Shown in pieces: positions 5,912-13,363 of a stretch of DNA of 24,520 bases. Within the stretch, counting starts at the first letter, position 1. Each line of letters begins with the position of its first letter. Position numbers and translations under genes: made by a program. The notes beneath the pieces were generated by a model, which worked only from the letters and a program-made list of their open reading frames with translations, was not told the DNA's origin and ran no database searches. Source of the stretch: DATLEX01 sp035525045 (GTDB taxonomy: Bacteria; Acidobacteriota; Thermoanaerobaculia; Gp7-AA8); the NCBI GenBank assembly GCA_035525045.1, contig DATLEX010000345.1:1-24520 (forward strand), given 5' to 3'.

Positions 5912-7339
5912 CTACTGCGCCCAGGCCGCGATCCGCCGCCCGAGGGCGCCGGCCCAGCTCGTGCTGAGCCGCTGATAGTGCTGCGCGGCGGCTTTCTGGA
6001 TGGCGTCCGCGAGGGAGGGGTAGGGGGAGATGACCTGCGCCAGCCCTCCGATCCGCACCCCTTTCTTCCGCGCCAGGACCACCTCCCCGATCAGCGCCGA
6101 GGCCTGGGCGGCCACGATGTGCGCGCCGAGGATCTCCCCCCTCCGGCCGCAAACCAGCTTCACGAATCCCGCCGTGGTGCGATCCACCACGGCGCGATCG
6201 ACGTCGGCCATCTCCTCGCAGTAGACCCGGACGGCGTCGCCATGCTCGGCTCGCGCCTCCGGCTCGGTCATGCCGAGGTGCGCCACTTCCGGGTCGGTGT
6301 AGAGGGCCCACGGGACGTGCGTGTAGTCGGCGGCCGCCTTTCCCGGGAAGAGGATGTTCCGCACGAGCTTCACGGCCTGGTAGGCGGCCACGTGCGTGAA
6401 CTGCAGGGAGCCGAGGACGTCTCCGCACCCCCAGATCCGCGGGACCGATGTCTGCAGGTAGCGGTCCGCGACGAGGTAGGAACGATCGGTCTTCACGCCG
6501 GTCTCTTCGAGGCCGAGCCCCTCGATGTTCCCGCGCCGGCCCGCGGCGACGAAGATCTCGTCGGCCGCGATCGACTCGATCACGCCGGCCCGGCTCTCCA
6601 CCTGGGCGATCTTCTGCGTCCCCTCGGTGCGCACCGACTTCACCTTCCAGCCCGTTCGGATCTCGATCCCCTCGGCCCCGAGGATCTGACGCACGCGCCC
6701 GATGACCTCCGGGTCTTCCTTGTTGATGATCTCGTCGAGCATCTCCACCACGGTCACCGTCGAGCCGAAGCGCCGCAGGATCTGGGCGAACTCGATCCCG
6801 ATGTAGCCGCCGCCGAGGATCAACACGGAGCGGGGGAAGTGGTCGCGCTCGAGGAACGAGACGTGGTCGGCGAATCCGCTCTCCCGCAGGCCTTCGATCG
6901 GCGGTACTGCCGTCCGGGAGCCGGTGGCGATCACGATGTCCCTCGCCAGGATCCGCCGCTCGCCCACGGCCACGCTGTTCTGCCCGGTCAGCCTGGCATC
7001 GCCCTCGATCACGTCGATGCCGAGCTTCCGGAACTTCTCCGGATTGTCGTGCTTCGATGCGACCCGGCGAGCCTCGCGCATCGACTCCATGACCGAGCGC
7101 GGCGAGAGCTGCGGCTCGTGCGGGGGGAGGCCCCACTGCGCGGCGTTCCTCATCTGATGGGCGAGCTTCGCCGAGGCGACGAGCGCCTTCGTCGGGACGC
7201 AGCCGGTCCAGAGACAGTCGCCGCCGAGCGCGTGCTTCTCGACCAGCGCCACACGGCGCCCCAGCCGCGCGCAGCCGGAGGCCGTGACCAGGCCGGCCGT
7301 GCCCCCGCCGATGACCACGACGTCGAATTGTTCAGGCAT
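5912..7339 (-). CDS. FAD-dependent pyridine nucleotide-disulfide oxidoreductase (Lpd/MerA-like)
   Basis: This 475-residue flavoenzyme has an N-terminal FAD site (VVVIGGGTAGLVTA, residues 7-20), the redox-active disulfide GGDCLWTGCVPTKAL (C42, C47), a second Rossmann motif for NAD(P)H (SVLILGGGYIGIEFAQ), the FAD motif RIWGCGD and a C-terminal dimerisation domain. True dihydrolipoyl dehydrogenases have HxHPT with a catalytic His near the end; here the equivalent is SPYPS, so Tyr replaces it. It also lacks the heavy-metal domain and C-terminal Cys pair of mercuric reductase. It belongs to the broad COG1249 group of uncertain substrate, transferring electrons from NAD(P)H to a disulfide or other acceptor. 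No 2-oxoacid dehydrogenase genes are near. The start at 7339 has only a weak SD. Confidence 0.88.
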   Translation of the reverse strand: MPEQFDVVVIGGGTAGLVTASGCARLGRRVALVEKHALGGDCLWTGCVPTKALVASAKLAHQMRNAAQWGLPPHEPQLSPRSVMESMREARRVASKHDNPEKFRKLGIDVIEGDARLTGQNSVAVGERRILARDIVIATGSRTAVPPIEGLRESGFADHVSFLERDHFPRSVLILGGGYIGIEFAQILRRFGSTVTVVEMLDEIINKEDPEVIGRVRQILGAEGIEIRTGWKVKSVRTEGTQKIAQVESRAGVIESIAADEIFVAAGRRGNIEGLGLEETGVKTDRSYLVADRYLQTSVPRIWGCGDVLGSLQFTHVAAYQAVKLVRNILFPGKAAADYTHVPWALYTDPEVAHLGMTEPEARAEHGDAVRVYCEEMADVDRAVVDRTTAGFVKLVCGRRGEILGAHIVAAQASALIGEVVLARKKGVRIGGLAQVISPYPSLADAIQKAAAQHYQRLSTSWAGALGRRIAAWAQ

Positions 7340-7346
7340 GGCGTTC

Positions 7347-7381
7347 CGTTAACCGTTAACGGTCAACGCTCAACGCTCAAC
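7347..7381. repeat. Heptanucleotide repeat array 1
   Basis: Five consecutive 7-bp units read CGTTAAC, CGTTAAC, GGTCAAC, GCTCAAC, GCTCAAC. The array starts 8 bases before the flavoprotein ATG and runs into the 3' end of the YjbQ-family gene, supplying its stop codon (7370-7372 on the - strand). The same unit family recurs at 20602-20657. Confidence 0.85.
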
Positions 7382-7765
7382 ATACACCGTCACCTTCCGC
7401 TCCCGCGGGCCGTCCAGCTCGATGAGGTAGATCCCCTGCCAGGTGCCGAGGATCAGGCGGCCGGTCCGGTAGGGCCAGGAAAGCGAAGTGCCGATGATAG
7501 CCGACAACAGATGGGCGTCGGAGTTCCCCTCGCCGTGCCGGAACCCCACCTCCGGCACCATGGCCCGGAGGGCGCGGACCAGGTCGTAGGGGACATCGGG
7601 GTCGGCGTTCTCGTTGACCGAGAGGGCGCAGGTGGTGTGGGGAGTGACGATGGTGCAGATCCCCTCTCCGGAGGTCAGCTCGCCGAGGGCCTTCTCGACC
7701 TGGGAGGTGATGAGCAGGATCTGCTCCCGCTCCGCGGTCCGCACGGAGAACGTCCGATCTTTCAC
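7370..7765 (-). CDS. YjbQ / UPF0047 family protein (secondary thiamine-phosphate synthase-like)
   Basis: This is about 131 residues from a GTG start at 7765. That start was chosen because it reproduces the spacing to the TPHTTCALSVNEN motif seen in E. coli YjbQ, and because the longer ATG (7813) would overlap the divergent kinase start. Family signatures are TPHTTCALSVNEN, FRHGEGNSDAH...IIGTSL and LGTWQGIYLIE. The conserved His residues suggest a metal-binding or hydrolase-like fold. Some members show weak thiamine-phosphate synthase activity, but the physiological role is unsettled. There is no SD before the GTG. The divergent TATA-rich stretch just upstream (7776-7781) may serve both directions, giving a nearly leaderless message. 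The final codons lie within heptamer array 1. Confidence 0.87.
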   Translation of the reverse strand: MKDRTFSVRTAEREQILLITSQVEKALGELTSGEGICTIVTPHTTCALSVNENADPDVPYDLVRALRAMVPEVGFRHGEGNSDAHLLSAIIGTSLSWPYRTGRLILGTWQGIYLIELDGPRERKVTVYVER

Positions 7766-7775
7766 CTTCCGAGCA

Positions 7776-7781
7776 TATAAT
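7776..7781 (+). promoter_or_regulatory. Consensus -10 box for the kinase operon
   Basis: TATAAT is a perfect -10 hexamer in a GC-rich setting, 30 bases before the kinase ATG. The -35 position (TCCGAT) is weak. The predicted transcription start is about 7788, leaving a 24-base leader without an SD. Its reverse complement gives a TATA-rich element facing the YjbQ gene. Confidence 0.55.
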
Positions 7782-7811
7782 TTCGGGCACAGCGTTCCGG
7801 GTCCCAAAACC

Positions 7812-9374
7812 ATGGCTTTCTACTGCATTCACTGCAGATCGGAGATCGAGCCGTCCTACAAAGCCTGTCCGCACTGCGGCGAGCTGATCACCGACTTCCT
7901 GCGGCGGCACCTCGAATCGCCGATCGACGGGAAGTACCAGATCCTCTCCCGGCTGGGAGTGGGGGGGATGGGCGAGGTCTACAAGGTGCTGCACGTCCAC
8001 CTGAACGCCATCCGGGTGATCAAGCTGATGCGGACGGCGATCGCCGAGGACCCGGGCGCGCACGAGCGTTTCCTGCGCGAGGCCCGGATGGCCACGCGAA
8101 TCTCGCACGCGAACGTCGGCACGCTCTTCGACTTCTCGACGCTGGAGGACGGCTCGCGGTACATGGTGTGGGAGTTCATCGAGGGGATCAACGTCCACGA
8201 GCTGCTCGAGGAGCGGGGGCCGCTCTCGCCCCGCTACGCGGCGAGGCTCTCCATCCAGGCCCTGCAGGGGCTGGAGGCCATTCACCGGGCCGGCATCGTC
8301 CATCGCGACGTCAGCCCCGAGAATCTGATGATCACCCACGACTCCGGCGGCGAGGAGCGGGTGAAGATCATCGACCTCGGCATCGCCAAGCAGTGGAGCG
8401 AGGAGACCGACGACAAGACCAAGACGGGAATGTTCGTCGGGAAGTGGAAGTACTGTTCGCCCGAGCATCTCGGCATTCTGACGGAGGGGGAGCGGATCGA
8501 CGGCCGGGCCGACATCTACTCGTTCGGCATCGTGCTCTACGAGATGCTCACCGGCATGACCCCGTTCCAGGCCACGACGCCGCACGGATACCTGATGCTC
8601 CACGCCTCGGAGAGGCCGAGGCCGTTGCGCGAGGTGAATCCGAGCGTGACCTCCTCGCCCGATCTGGAGGGCGTGATTCTCCGGGCCCTGGAGAAGAAGC
8701 GCGCGAATCGCTTCGCCTCCGCGCGCGAGTTCGCCCAGGCCCTCGAGGCCATCCTGCCGGGGCTGAGCGACACGCCGGGGGCGCCCGCGCCGCTGCCGCT
8801 CGGGAGCGCCGAGACCGACGAGGCCACCAACGTGGCCGGCCGGCCCGGCGCCGACGCGCCGACGGTGGTCACGCTCTCGCAGCAGGCCACGATCGGATCG
8901 GACGACGCCACGATCCTGACCGTGGCGCCGTCGCGGCTGCCCATTCCGGCCGGCACCATGCGGATCGGAATCGGGGCCGCGGCGGCGTTGCTGTTCGTGA
9001 TCGTACTGGTGGCCATGCTCACCGGCGACCGCGCCGAGCCCCTGCCGGAGCCGCCGGCCCGGCCGGCGGAGGCGTCCATCGTCGTGCCGGCGGCGACGGG
9101 CCGCCTCGGCATCAACGCCTTCCCCTGGGCAACGGTGACGGCGATCCGGAACGTGAACACCGGCGAGACCATCGCCCTCGAGGAAGAGCTGGTCACGCCC
9201 GCTCCCATCGAGCTCGCTCCCGGCAAATACGAGATCACTTTGTCGAACCCGGCCTACCGTCAGCCCATCACCCGCGTCGTCGAGGTGAGCTCCGGCCGCG
9301 ATGAGTTGGTGAACGTCCATTTCGCCGACCCCGCCACAGCCTCGCTTCCGCAGTTGCTCGGAGGGGGGCGATGA
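7812..9374 (+). CDS. Membrane Ser/Thr protein kinase with N-terminal zinc ribbon
   Basis: This is a 520-residue Hanks-type kinase. An N-terminal zinc ribbon (C5, C8, C19, C22) precedes the kinase domain (about 42-315): glycine loop LGVGGMGEVY (48-57), VIKLM with the ATP-anchoring Lys (K71), the catalytic loop HRDVSPEN (D166), DLG (188-190) in place of DFG, and SPE (216-218) in place of APE. A Thr-rich juxtamembrane linker (about 320-380) is followed by one transmembrane helix (383-403) and a periplasmic PEGA-like beta domain (about 428-505). The Lys of HRDLKPEN is Ser, as in some myxobacterial-type kinases, but the catalytic Asp is present, so activity is expected. The stop overlaps the next gene's start (ATGA), suggesting that kinase and periplasmic partner are made together. 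Confidence 0.92.
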   Translation: MAFYCIHCRSEIEPSYKACPHCGELITDFLRRHLESPIDGKYQILSRLGVGGMGEVYKVLHVHLNAIRVIKLMRTAIAEDPGAHERFLREARMATRISHANVGTLFDFSTLEDGSRYMVWEFIEGINVHELLEERGPLSPRYAARLSIQALQGLEAIHRAGIVHRDVSPENLMITHDSGGEERVKIIDLGIAKQWSEETDDKTKTGMFVGKWKYCSPEHLGILTEGERIDGRADIYSFGIVLYEMLTGMTPFQATTPHGYLMLHASERPRPLREVNPSVTSSPDLEGVILRALEKKRANRFASAREFAQALEAILPGLSDTPGAPAPLPLGSAETDEATNVAGRPGADAPTVVTLSQQATIGSDDATILTVAPSRLPIPAGTMRIGIGAAAALLFVIVLVAMLTGDRAEPLPEPPARPAEASIVVPAATGRLGINAFPWATVTAIRNVNTGETIALEEELVTPAPIELAPGKYEITLSNPAYRQPITRVVEVSSGRDELVNVHFADPATASLPQLLGGGR

Positions 9375-10597
9375 GACGCCGGATCGCGGCCTTGATCGTT
9401 CTCCTCCTGGCAGCCGTCCCGGCCGCGTCGGCGGAACGCTGGTGGGAGGCCTACAACCGGGGGGTGAAGGCCGTCAACGCGCAGCAGTGGGACGTGGCCG
9501 TCTCCGCGCTCGAGGCGGCGATCGCAGCCGCGCCGGCGGAAAACAATGCCGCGCGCGTGCGAAACACGGCCCTGGTGTACGTCCCGCACTTCTGGCTCGG
9601 CGTGGCCCGGTTCCACCTCGGCGACATCGACGGGGCGCTGCGGGAGTGGAAGATCTCCGAGAGCCAGGGCGCCATCGCCAGGACCGAGCACTACCCAAGG
9701 CTGCGCGAATGGATCTCGAAGGCGCAGTCGGAGAAGAAGCGCGACGCCGCCGACGCCGCCGCGGCGACGAAGAAAACGGCCGACACGGCGGTGAGCGCGG
9801 CGCTGTCAGCGCAGATCGCCGCGCTCTCCGCAGGGGCCGACCGCAGCGACGCCTATCGCACCGCGCAGTCGAGGCTGCAAGAGGCCAGGACGCAGTACCG
9901 CGACGCCGGGACCAGCATCGCCGCCTTCGAGCGCGCGGCGCAGACCGCCACCGCGGCGCGCGACCTCTTCAACAAGGCTGCCGACGATGCCAGGAAGCAG
10001 AGGGCGGCCCGTCCGCCCGCCATCGCCGCCCGCCCGCCGGCCGCGCCGGCGCCGGTCCCGCAGCCGGCCCAGGCTCCTCCGGCGTCCGTGCCGGCGGAGA
10101 TCGCGAGCACCCCCGAGCCGGTGGAGATCGCCGCCCCTTCCGAGCCGGCGGCGCCGCCGCCCGCGGCCGCGGAGAGCATCCCTCAGCTCGCCGAACCGGT
10201 GCCGGTCATCGTGGAGCAACGCCCCCCCGATCCGGCCCCCTCCGCTCCGACTGTGCCGGCGGTGAACGCCGGCATGATCGCCGCCGCGGCGTCGGAGACC
10301 GCGCTTCGATCACAACTGGAGTCGGCCTACCGCTTCTACGCCAGCGGCGACTTCAACGCGTCGGAGCGCGCGCTGAGCTCGATTCTGGAGCGAAGGCGCT
10401 CAGCCGAGGCCTACCTGCTCCGCGGCTGCGCGCGCTACACCCGGGCCCTATTGTCGCGGACTCCGGACGAGATCCTCGCGGCGGCCAGCAGCGATTTCAA
10501 GGCTGCCTTGAAGGTGAACCGGAACCTGCGGCTCGACAAGCGCGCCTTCTCGCCGAAGCTGGTGGAGTTCTTCGAGAGCGTGCGGAATTCGTCGTGA
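9371..10597 (+). CDS. Exported TPR-like repeat protein, kinase operon partner
   Basis: This 408-residue protein has a clear signal peptide (cleavage after ASA, about residue 21). Residues 22-115 look like helical TPR-type repeats (WWEAYNRGVKAVNAQQWDVA and YVPHFWLGVARFHLGDIDGA). Residues 118-205 form an alanine-rich, probably coiled-coil helix. Residues about 206-300 are a Pro/Ala/Glu-rich disordered linker, and 305-408 is a second TPR-like helical block ending in LVEFFESVRNSS. It starts inside the kinase stop codon. A periplasmic partner or sensor for the kinase's extracytoplasmic domain is a reasonable inference, without direct evidence. No specific family is recognised. Confidence 0.82.
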   Translation: MRRRIAALIVLLLAAVPAASAERWWEAYNRGVKAVNAQQWDVAVSALEAAIAAAPAENNAARVRNTALVYVPHFWLGVARFHLGDIDGALREWKISESQGAIARTEHYPRLREWISKAQSEKKRDAADAAAATKKTADTAVSAALSAQIAALSAGADRSDAYRTAQSRLQEARTQYRDAGTSIAAFERAAQTATAARDLFNKAADDARKQRAARPPAIAARPPAAPAPVPQPAQAPPASVPAEIASTPEPVEIAAPSEPAAPPPAAAESIPQLAEPVPVIVEQRPPDPAPSAPTVPAVNAGMIAAAASETALRSQLESAYRFYASGDFNASERALSSILERRRSAEAYLLRGCARYTRALLSRTPDEILAAASSDFKAALKVNRNLRLDKRAFSPKLVEFFESVRNSS

Positions 10598-11544
10598 GGC
10601 CGACCGCGGCGGGCATCCTGGCCGCGGCGAGGCTCATCGCTCCGCATTCCGCCGCCGCCCCTCTGGTGCGCTCGCCCCTGCTGTCGGACGAGTACCAGTG
10701 CGAGATGTTCGTCAAGAACGAGACGGCCTCGCCGATCGCCTCCTTCAAGTGGCGCGGCGCGCTCACCGCCGTGCTGCGCGAGACGCGGGCCAGCCGTGGC
10801 GTGGTGACCGCCTCGACCGGAAACCACGGGCAGGGCGTGGCCTGGGCGGCCGGCGTGGCCGGAGTGACGGCGCACGTCTTCCTTCCGCGGCAGGCCAACC
10901 CCGCCAAGCGCCGGAAGATCGAGCTGCTCGGCGCCACGATCCACGATCGCGACGGCGATCTCGACGCGGTGAAGGAGGTCGCCCTCGCCTTCGCGCGCGA
11001 GCGGGGGCTCCTATTCGTCGACGACGGCGAGTCGCGCGACGTGATCGAGGGAGCGGGGACGGTGGGGCTGGAGATCGCCGCCGGGATGGAGGAGCCGCCC
11101 GACCTCGTCTTCGTCCCGATGGGGAGCGGCTCACTGGCCGCGGGGGTAGCCATCGCCGTCAAGCAGAAGCACGCGGCGCGCGTGGTCGCCGTGCAGTCGA
11201 GCGGCGCACCGGCGATGGCGGAGAGCTTCCGGGCCGGGAAAGCGGTCGAGCGCCCCGCGGAGACGGTCGCCGACGGGCTGATCTGCCGCATCCCGGCGCG
11301 GCTGGCCCTCGACTCCCTTCTGCAGTACGTCGATGAGTGCATGACCGTCTCGGACCAGGAGATCCTCGCCGCCGGGCGGGAGACGGCCGCCATGGCTCAC
11401 CTCCTGGTCGAGCCGGCGGGGGCGGCGGCGCTTGCGGCGGCGGCGAAGAGGCGGCACGATCTGGCAGGCAAGCGCGTCGTGCTCATCGCCACAGGGGCCA
11501 ACCTCACCGGCAGCGTGCTGCGCAGGATGATCTGCGATGGCTGA
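10594..11544 (+). CDS. PLP-dependent threonine/serine dehydratase-like enzyme
   Basis: This is a 316-residue fold-type II PLP enzyme starting at GTG 10594, which overlaps the previous stop (GTGA). The PLP Lys is K52 in SFKWRGA; the substrate loop is ASTGNHGQG (73-81); the phosphate-binding loop is MGSGSLAAG; and LLVEPAGAAALAA near the end is typical of threonine dehydratase and serine racemase-like proteins. There is no C-terminal ACT-like regulatory domain, so it resembles the short catabolic TdcB/serine racemase form that deaminates Thr or Ser to 2-oxoacids. The substrate among L-Thr, L-Ser, or threo-3-hydroxyaspartate cannot be decided from sequence. Its place in a kinase operon is unexplained and may reflect operon packing. 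Confidence 0.88.
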   Translation: MRPTAAGILAAARLIAPHSAAAPLVRSPLLSDEYQCEMFVKNETASPIASFKWRGALTAVLRETRASRGVVTASTGNHGQGVAWAAGVAGVTAHVFLPRQANPAKRRKIELLGATIHDRDGDLDAVKEVALAFARERGLLFVDDGESRDVIEGAGTVGLEIAAGMEEPPDLVFVPMGSGSLAAGVAIAVKQKHAARVVAVQSSGAPAMAESFRAGKAVERPAETVADGLICRIPARLALDSLLQYVDECMTVSDQEILAAGRETAAMAHLLVEPAGAAALAAAAKRRHDLAGKRVVLIATGANLTGSVLRRMICDG

Positions 11545-12082
11545 ACCGGCGGAAGTGCTGCTCCTGGGCGACGCCCGGTTGCGGGTGCGCTCTGCGGAGG
11601 TGACCCGCTTCGGCGACCCGGCGCTGCGCGCCGGACTGGAAGCGCTGGCGGCGACGCTGCACGACTTCCGGCGGCGTCACGGCTTCGGCCGGGCCATCTC
11701 CGCGCCGCAGATCGGCCTTCCGCTCAGGGCGATCGCCGTCAACCTCGGCGCGGGGACGTTCTTCGTCGTCAATCCGGTGGTGACCTGGCGCAGCGAGGAG
11801 ACGTTCACGATGTGGGACGACTGCATGAGTTTTCCCGATCTGCTGGTGCGGGTCCGGCGGAACGCCAGCCTCTCGCTCGACTACGCCGGCGAGGACGGAA
11901 GGCCGAAGGAGTGGCGCGAGCTGTCCACGGCCGAGTCGGAGCTCCTCCAGCACGAGATCGATCACCTCGACGGCGTGCTGGCCGTGGACCGCGCGCTGGA
12001 CCGCGAGTCGCTGGTCATGCGGCGAGAGTTCGAGGCCCACCGGGAGACCTACGCCGCGATGGCCGACTACGTCATCGGCTGA
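11537..12082 (+). CDS. Divergent peptide deformylase family protein
   Basis: This 181-residue metalloenzyme family removes the N-formyl group from new proteins. All three motifs are recognisable but altered: motif 1 reads GRAISAPQIG (51-60; usual GxGLAAPQIG), motif 2 reads DDCMSFP (94-100; usual EGCLSxP) and keeps the metal-binding Cys (C96), and motif 3 is QHEIDHLDG (138-146) with both metal His (139, 143) and the catalytic Glu (140). It overlaps the dehydratase gene by 8 bases and ends the operon. Because the metal site is intact, activity is likely, but the motif changes suggest a secondary deformylase with different substrates. No methionyl-tRNA formyltransferase gene is adjacent, unlike the usual def-fmt pair. 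Confidence 0.85.
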   Translation: MAEPAEVLLLGDARLRVRSAEVTRFGDPALRAGLEALAATLHDFRRRHGFGRAISAPQIGLPLRAIAVNLGAGTFFVVNPVVTWRSEETFTMWDDCMSFPDLLVRVRRNASLSLDYAGEDGRPKEWRELSTAESELLQHEIDHLDGVLAVDRALDRESLVMRREFEAHRETYAAMADYVIG

Positions 12083-12097
12083 GGCGCACCGACCTCG

Positions 12098-12550
12098 CTA
12101 TTTCCGCAGCTCGACGCCGGTGGCCACGAACGAGACTTCCCGCGCCGTTCCGTCGGCGTTGCGGGTCAGCTTCGCCCCCTCTCCCTCCAGATGGTCCGCT
12201 TCCTTCTTCGAGAGCGTCCTGACCCTGGTCACCCCCTCGGCACGGGCCTGCATTCCCTTCGAGTCGAGCGGAACGAAGAAGCCGTAGTCCTTGAACGTCA
12301 CGCGCATCCCCGGCTCGCCGGCCGCGGGGACGAGCTGCATCCAGCAGCCCTTGTTCGTGCAGGCCGTCTCGATCACTCCTTCGACCAGGACGGGCGTTTT
12401 CGCGTACGCCTCCGGCCCGTCGAGCAGTTTCGCCAGCGGCACCGCCGTGGCGTGGCTGGAAATGGGCGCGCCGCGACGGACCACTTCCTCACCGCCCAGA
12501 GCGCCGAGGGCCACGAGCGCCACCGCGATCGCTGCCGGGAACGTCTTCAT
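12098..12550 (-). CDS. Exported DUF4920 domain protein
   Basis: This 150-residue protein has an N-terminal signal sequence (MKTFPAAIAVALVALGALGG). The domain shows ETACTNKGCWMQL (C64, C69), a pair of cysteines that could form a disulfide or bind metal, and GMRVTFKDYGFFVPLDSKG, both typical of DUF4920. The fold appears OB-like by pattern. A good SD (caggaggttctgg) precedes the ATG. Function is unknown; periplasmic location is expected. It converges with the deformylase gene, leaving 15 bases between stops and no clear terminator. Confidence 0.82.
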   Translation of the reverse strand: MKTFPAAIAVALVALGALGGEEVVRRGAPISSHATAVPLAKLLDGPEAYAKTPVLVEGVIETACTNKGCWMQLVPAAGEPGMRVTFKDYGFFVPLDSKGMQARAEGVTRVRTLSKKEADHLEGEGAKLTRNADGTAREVSFVATGVELRK

Positions 12551-12589
12551 CCAGAACCTCCTGCCGGTGCCATGACGCAGCCGGACCCG

Positions 12590-12632
12590 AAAAAATGCCC
12601 GGACCGAACGCGATCATCGTTCTTCGGCCGGG
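12590..12632 (-). terminator. Intrinsic terminator after the small lipoprotein gene
   Basis: On the - strand, an interrupted stem CCCGG-C-CGAA...TTCG-GT-CCGGG (12598-12632) is followed by CATTTTTT (T-run from 12595 to 12590). The hairpin overlaps the last codons and stop of the lipoprotein gene. It separates that gene from the DUF4920 gene. Confidence 0.6.
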
Positions 12633-12991
12633 ATCACCCTGAACGACGCCCGGCGCTCGAGATTCATCGAGCGGAGGATGGCCTGAATCCGCGGGATGGC
12701 TTCTGCCGTGTTCTCCACCTCGACGGTCACGTCGAATTGTCCCGCACCAGCTCCGGAGCTGACCAGCCGGCCGATGTTCTCCTGCTCGATCTGCTCCTCG
12801 AGCCGGCGCCGCAGCTCGAGGTCTTCCGCCCCCGGCTCCTCGGCGCCGGCCTTGATCGATACCTGCACGCGCATCTTCGGCCGCATCGCGCCACCGACCT
12901 CGCGGATGATCTCCGTGGCCGGCTGGACGCCCGGCTCGCTCGGCCCGCAGGCGGAGAAGGCGAGGAGCAGGAGGGGGACGGCGAGGCGCAT
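12614..12991 (-). CDS. Small hypothetical lipoprotein
   Basis: This is a 125-residue protein from ATG 12991, with a short signal peptide and lipobox AFSAC (C15), followed by GPSEPG. The frame is open upstream of 12991, but that stretch lacks coding character and would place the signal peptide internally. The mature part has a helical charged segment (ELRRRLEEQIEQENIGRLVS) followed by a beta-alpha-beta-like block (QFDVTVEVENTAEAIPRIQA, ending in SMNLERRASFRVIP) that resembles a ferredoxin-like or ACT-like fold. No family is recognised. It is probably anchored to the inner or outer membrane facing the periplasm. Confidence 0.72.
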   Translation of the reverse strand: MRLAVPLLLLAFSACGPSEPGVQPATEIIREVGGAMRPKMRVQVSIKAGAEEPGAEDLELRRRLEEQIEQENIGRLVSSGAGAGQFDVTVEVENTAEAIPRIQAILRSMNLERRASFRVIPAEER

Positions 12992-13149
12992 GCTCTCGGG
13001 GAAGCCTACCGGAAAACGGTGGTGCGCCGGACACACGAGGCGGTGACGGCCTTCACCGCCGCGGCCGCAGGGAGGGCGCATCGTGGATTTCGCCGGCGCT
13101 CATGCGCCGGCGTCCGCCGCCCGGTGCTGGCGGGCCGCGACCCCGAGGC

Positions 13150-13238
13150 GTGAGTCCTTCCGCCGGGTTCGTCAGGCTCGCCGCCGGACAGGCGGCTGGC
13201 GCCGACCGGCGGCTGAGGCTCACGGTCGGCGTTTTTTT
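13150..13238 (+). ncRNA. Candidate structured RNA or attenuator (unrecognised)
   Basis: The segment can fold two ways. In one, GTGAG-CC-CCGCC (13150-13164) pairs with GGCGG-GG-CTCAC (13208-13223) and encloses an inner hairpin GCCGCC-ggaca-GGCGGC (13180-13196). In the other, 13200-13208 pairs with 13223-13231 as a terminator followed by seven T. The two long helices share bases and exclude each other, as in attenuators. It matches no riboswitch or RNA family I recognise. No protein gene on this strand enters it, so it is either its own small RNA or a regulated leader from a promoter I cannot see. GC-rich DNA makes such pairings easy, so confidence is low. Confidence 0.3.
13200..13238 (+). terminator. 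Strong intrinsic terminator without an upstream + strand gene
   Basis: A 9-bp stem CGCCGACCG/CGGTCGGCG (13200-13208 with 13223-13231) is followed directly by seven T (13232-13238). The nearest + strand gene upstream ends at 12082, with two - strand genes between, so it must end an unannotated transcript or act as an attenuator. Confidence 0.8.
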
Positions 13239-13241
13239 CGT

Positions 13242-13270
13242 TTGGCGGCCGCCCCTCCCATCTGTATCAT
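13242..13270 (+). promoter_or_regulatory. Sigma-70-like promoter of hppA
   Basis: TTGGCG (13242-13247), a 17-base spacer and TATCAT (13265-13270) match the -35 consensus at 4 of 6 and the -10 at 5 of 6. The predicted start is about 13277, leaving an 87-base leader with SD caggag before the ATG at 13364. It lies just after the terminator, so hppA transcription need not pass through it. Confidence 0.62.
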
Positions 13271-13363
13271 GCGCGCCGTCGTGTGGAGCGCGGGCTGCTG
13301 GCCCGCCCCTCCTCTGCGGGCGAGGTCGTCCGCGCCCCACGAAATCCTTCAGGAGACTGACTC

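Larger units (their letters stand above)
12992..13363. other. 372-base intergenic region before hppA with structured segment
   Basis: No protein gene is supported here; the frames through it are short or compositionally shadow-like. It contains a perfect 9-bp hairpin with loop TCAT (CGCCGGCGC/GCGCCGGCG, 13091-13112), a possible structured RNA with terminator (13150-13238), a sigma-70-like promoter (13242-13270) and the hppA leader, which has a GCGGGC-tgctg-GCCCGC hairpin and the SD caggag. Confidence 0.7.

Noticed and set aside
5172..7136. A very long open frame on the - strand spanning sodC and most of the flavoprotein gene
   Set aside because: Only the last 177 codons (sodC) are real. The upstream part is an Arg/Gly-rich shadow of the flavoprotein gene, and sodC has its own SD and signal peptide.
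5912..7339. Mercuric reductase (MerA) or E3 lipoamide dehydrogenase
   Set aside because: No heavy-metal domain or C-terminal Cys pair, the catalytic HxHPT is altered, and there are no mer or 2-oxoacid dehydrogenase genes nearby.
13150..13238. Known riboswitch, SRP RNA, tmRNA or tRNA
   Set aside because: I checked the conserved sequence elements I remember for these and none is present; only the structure and terminator remain.
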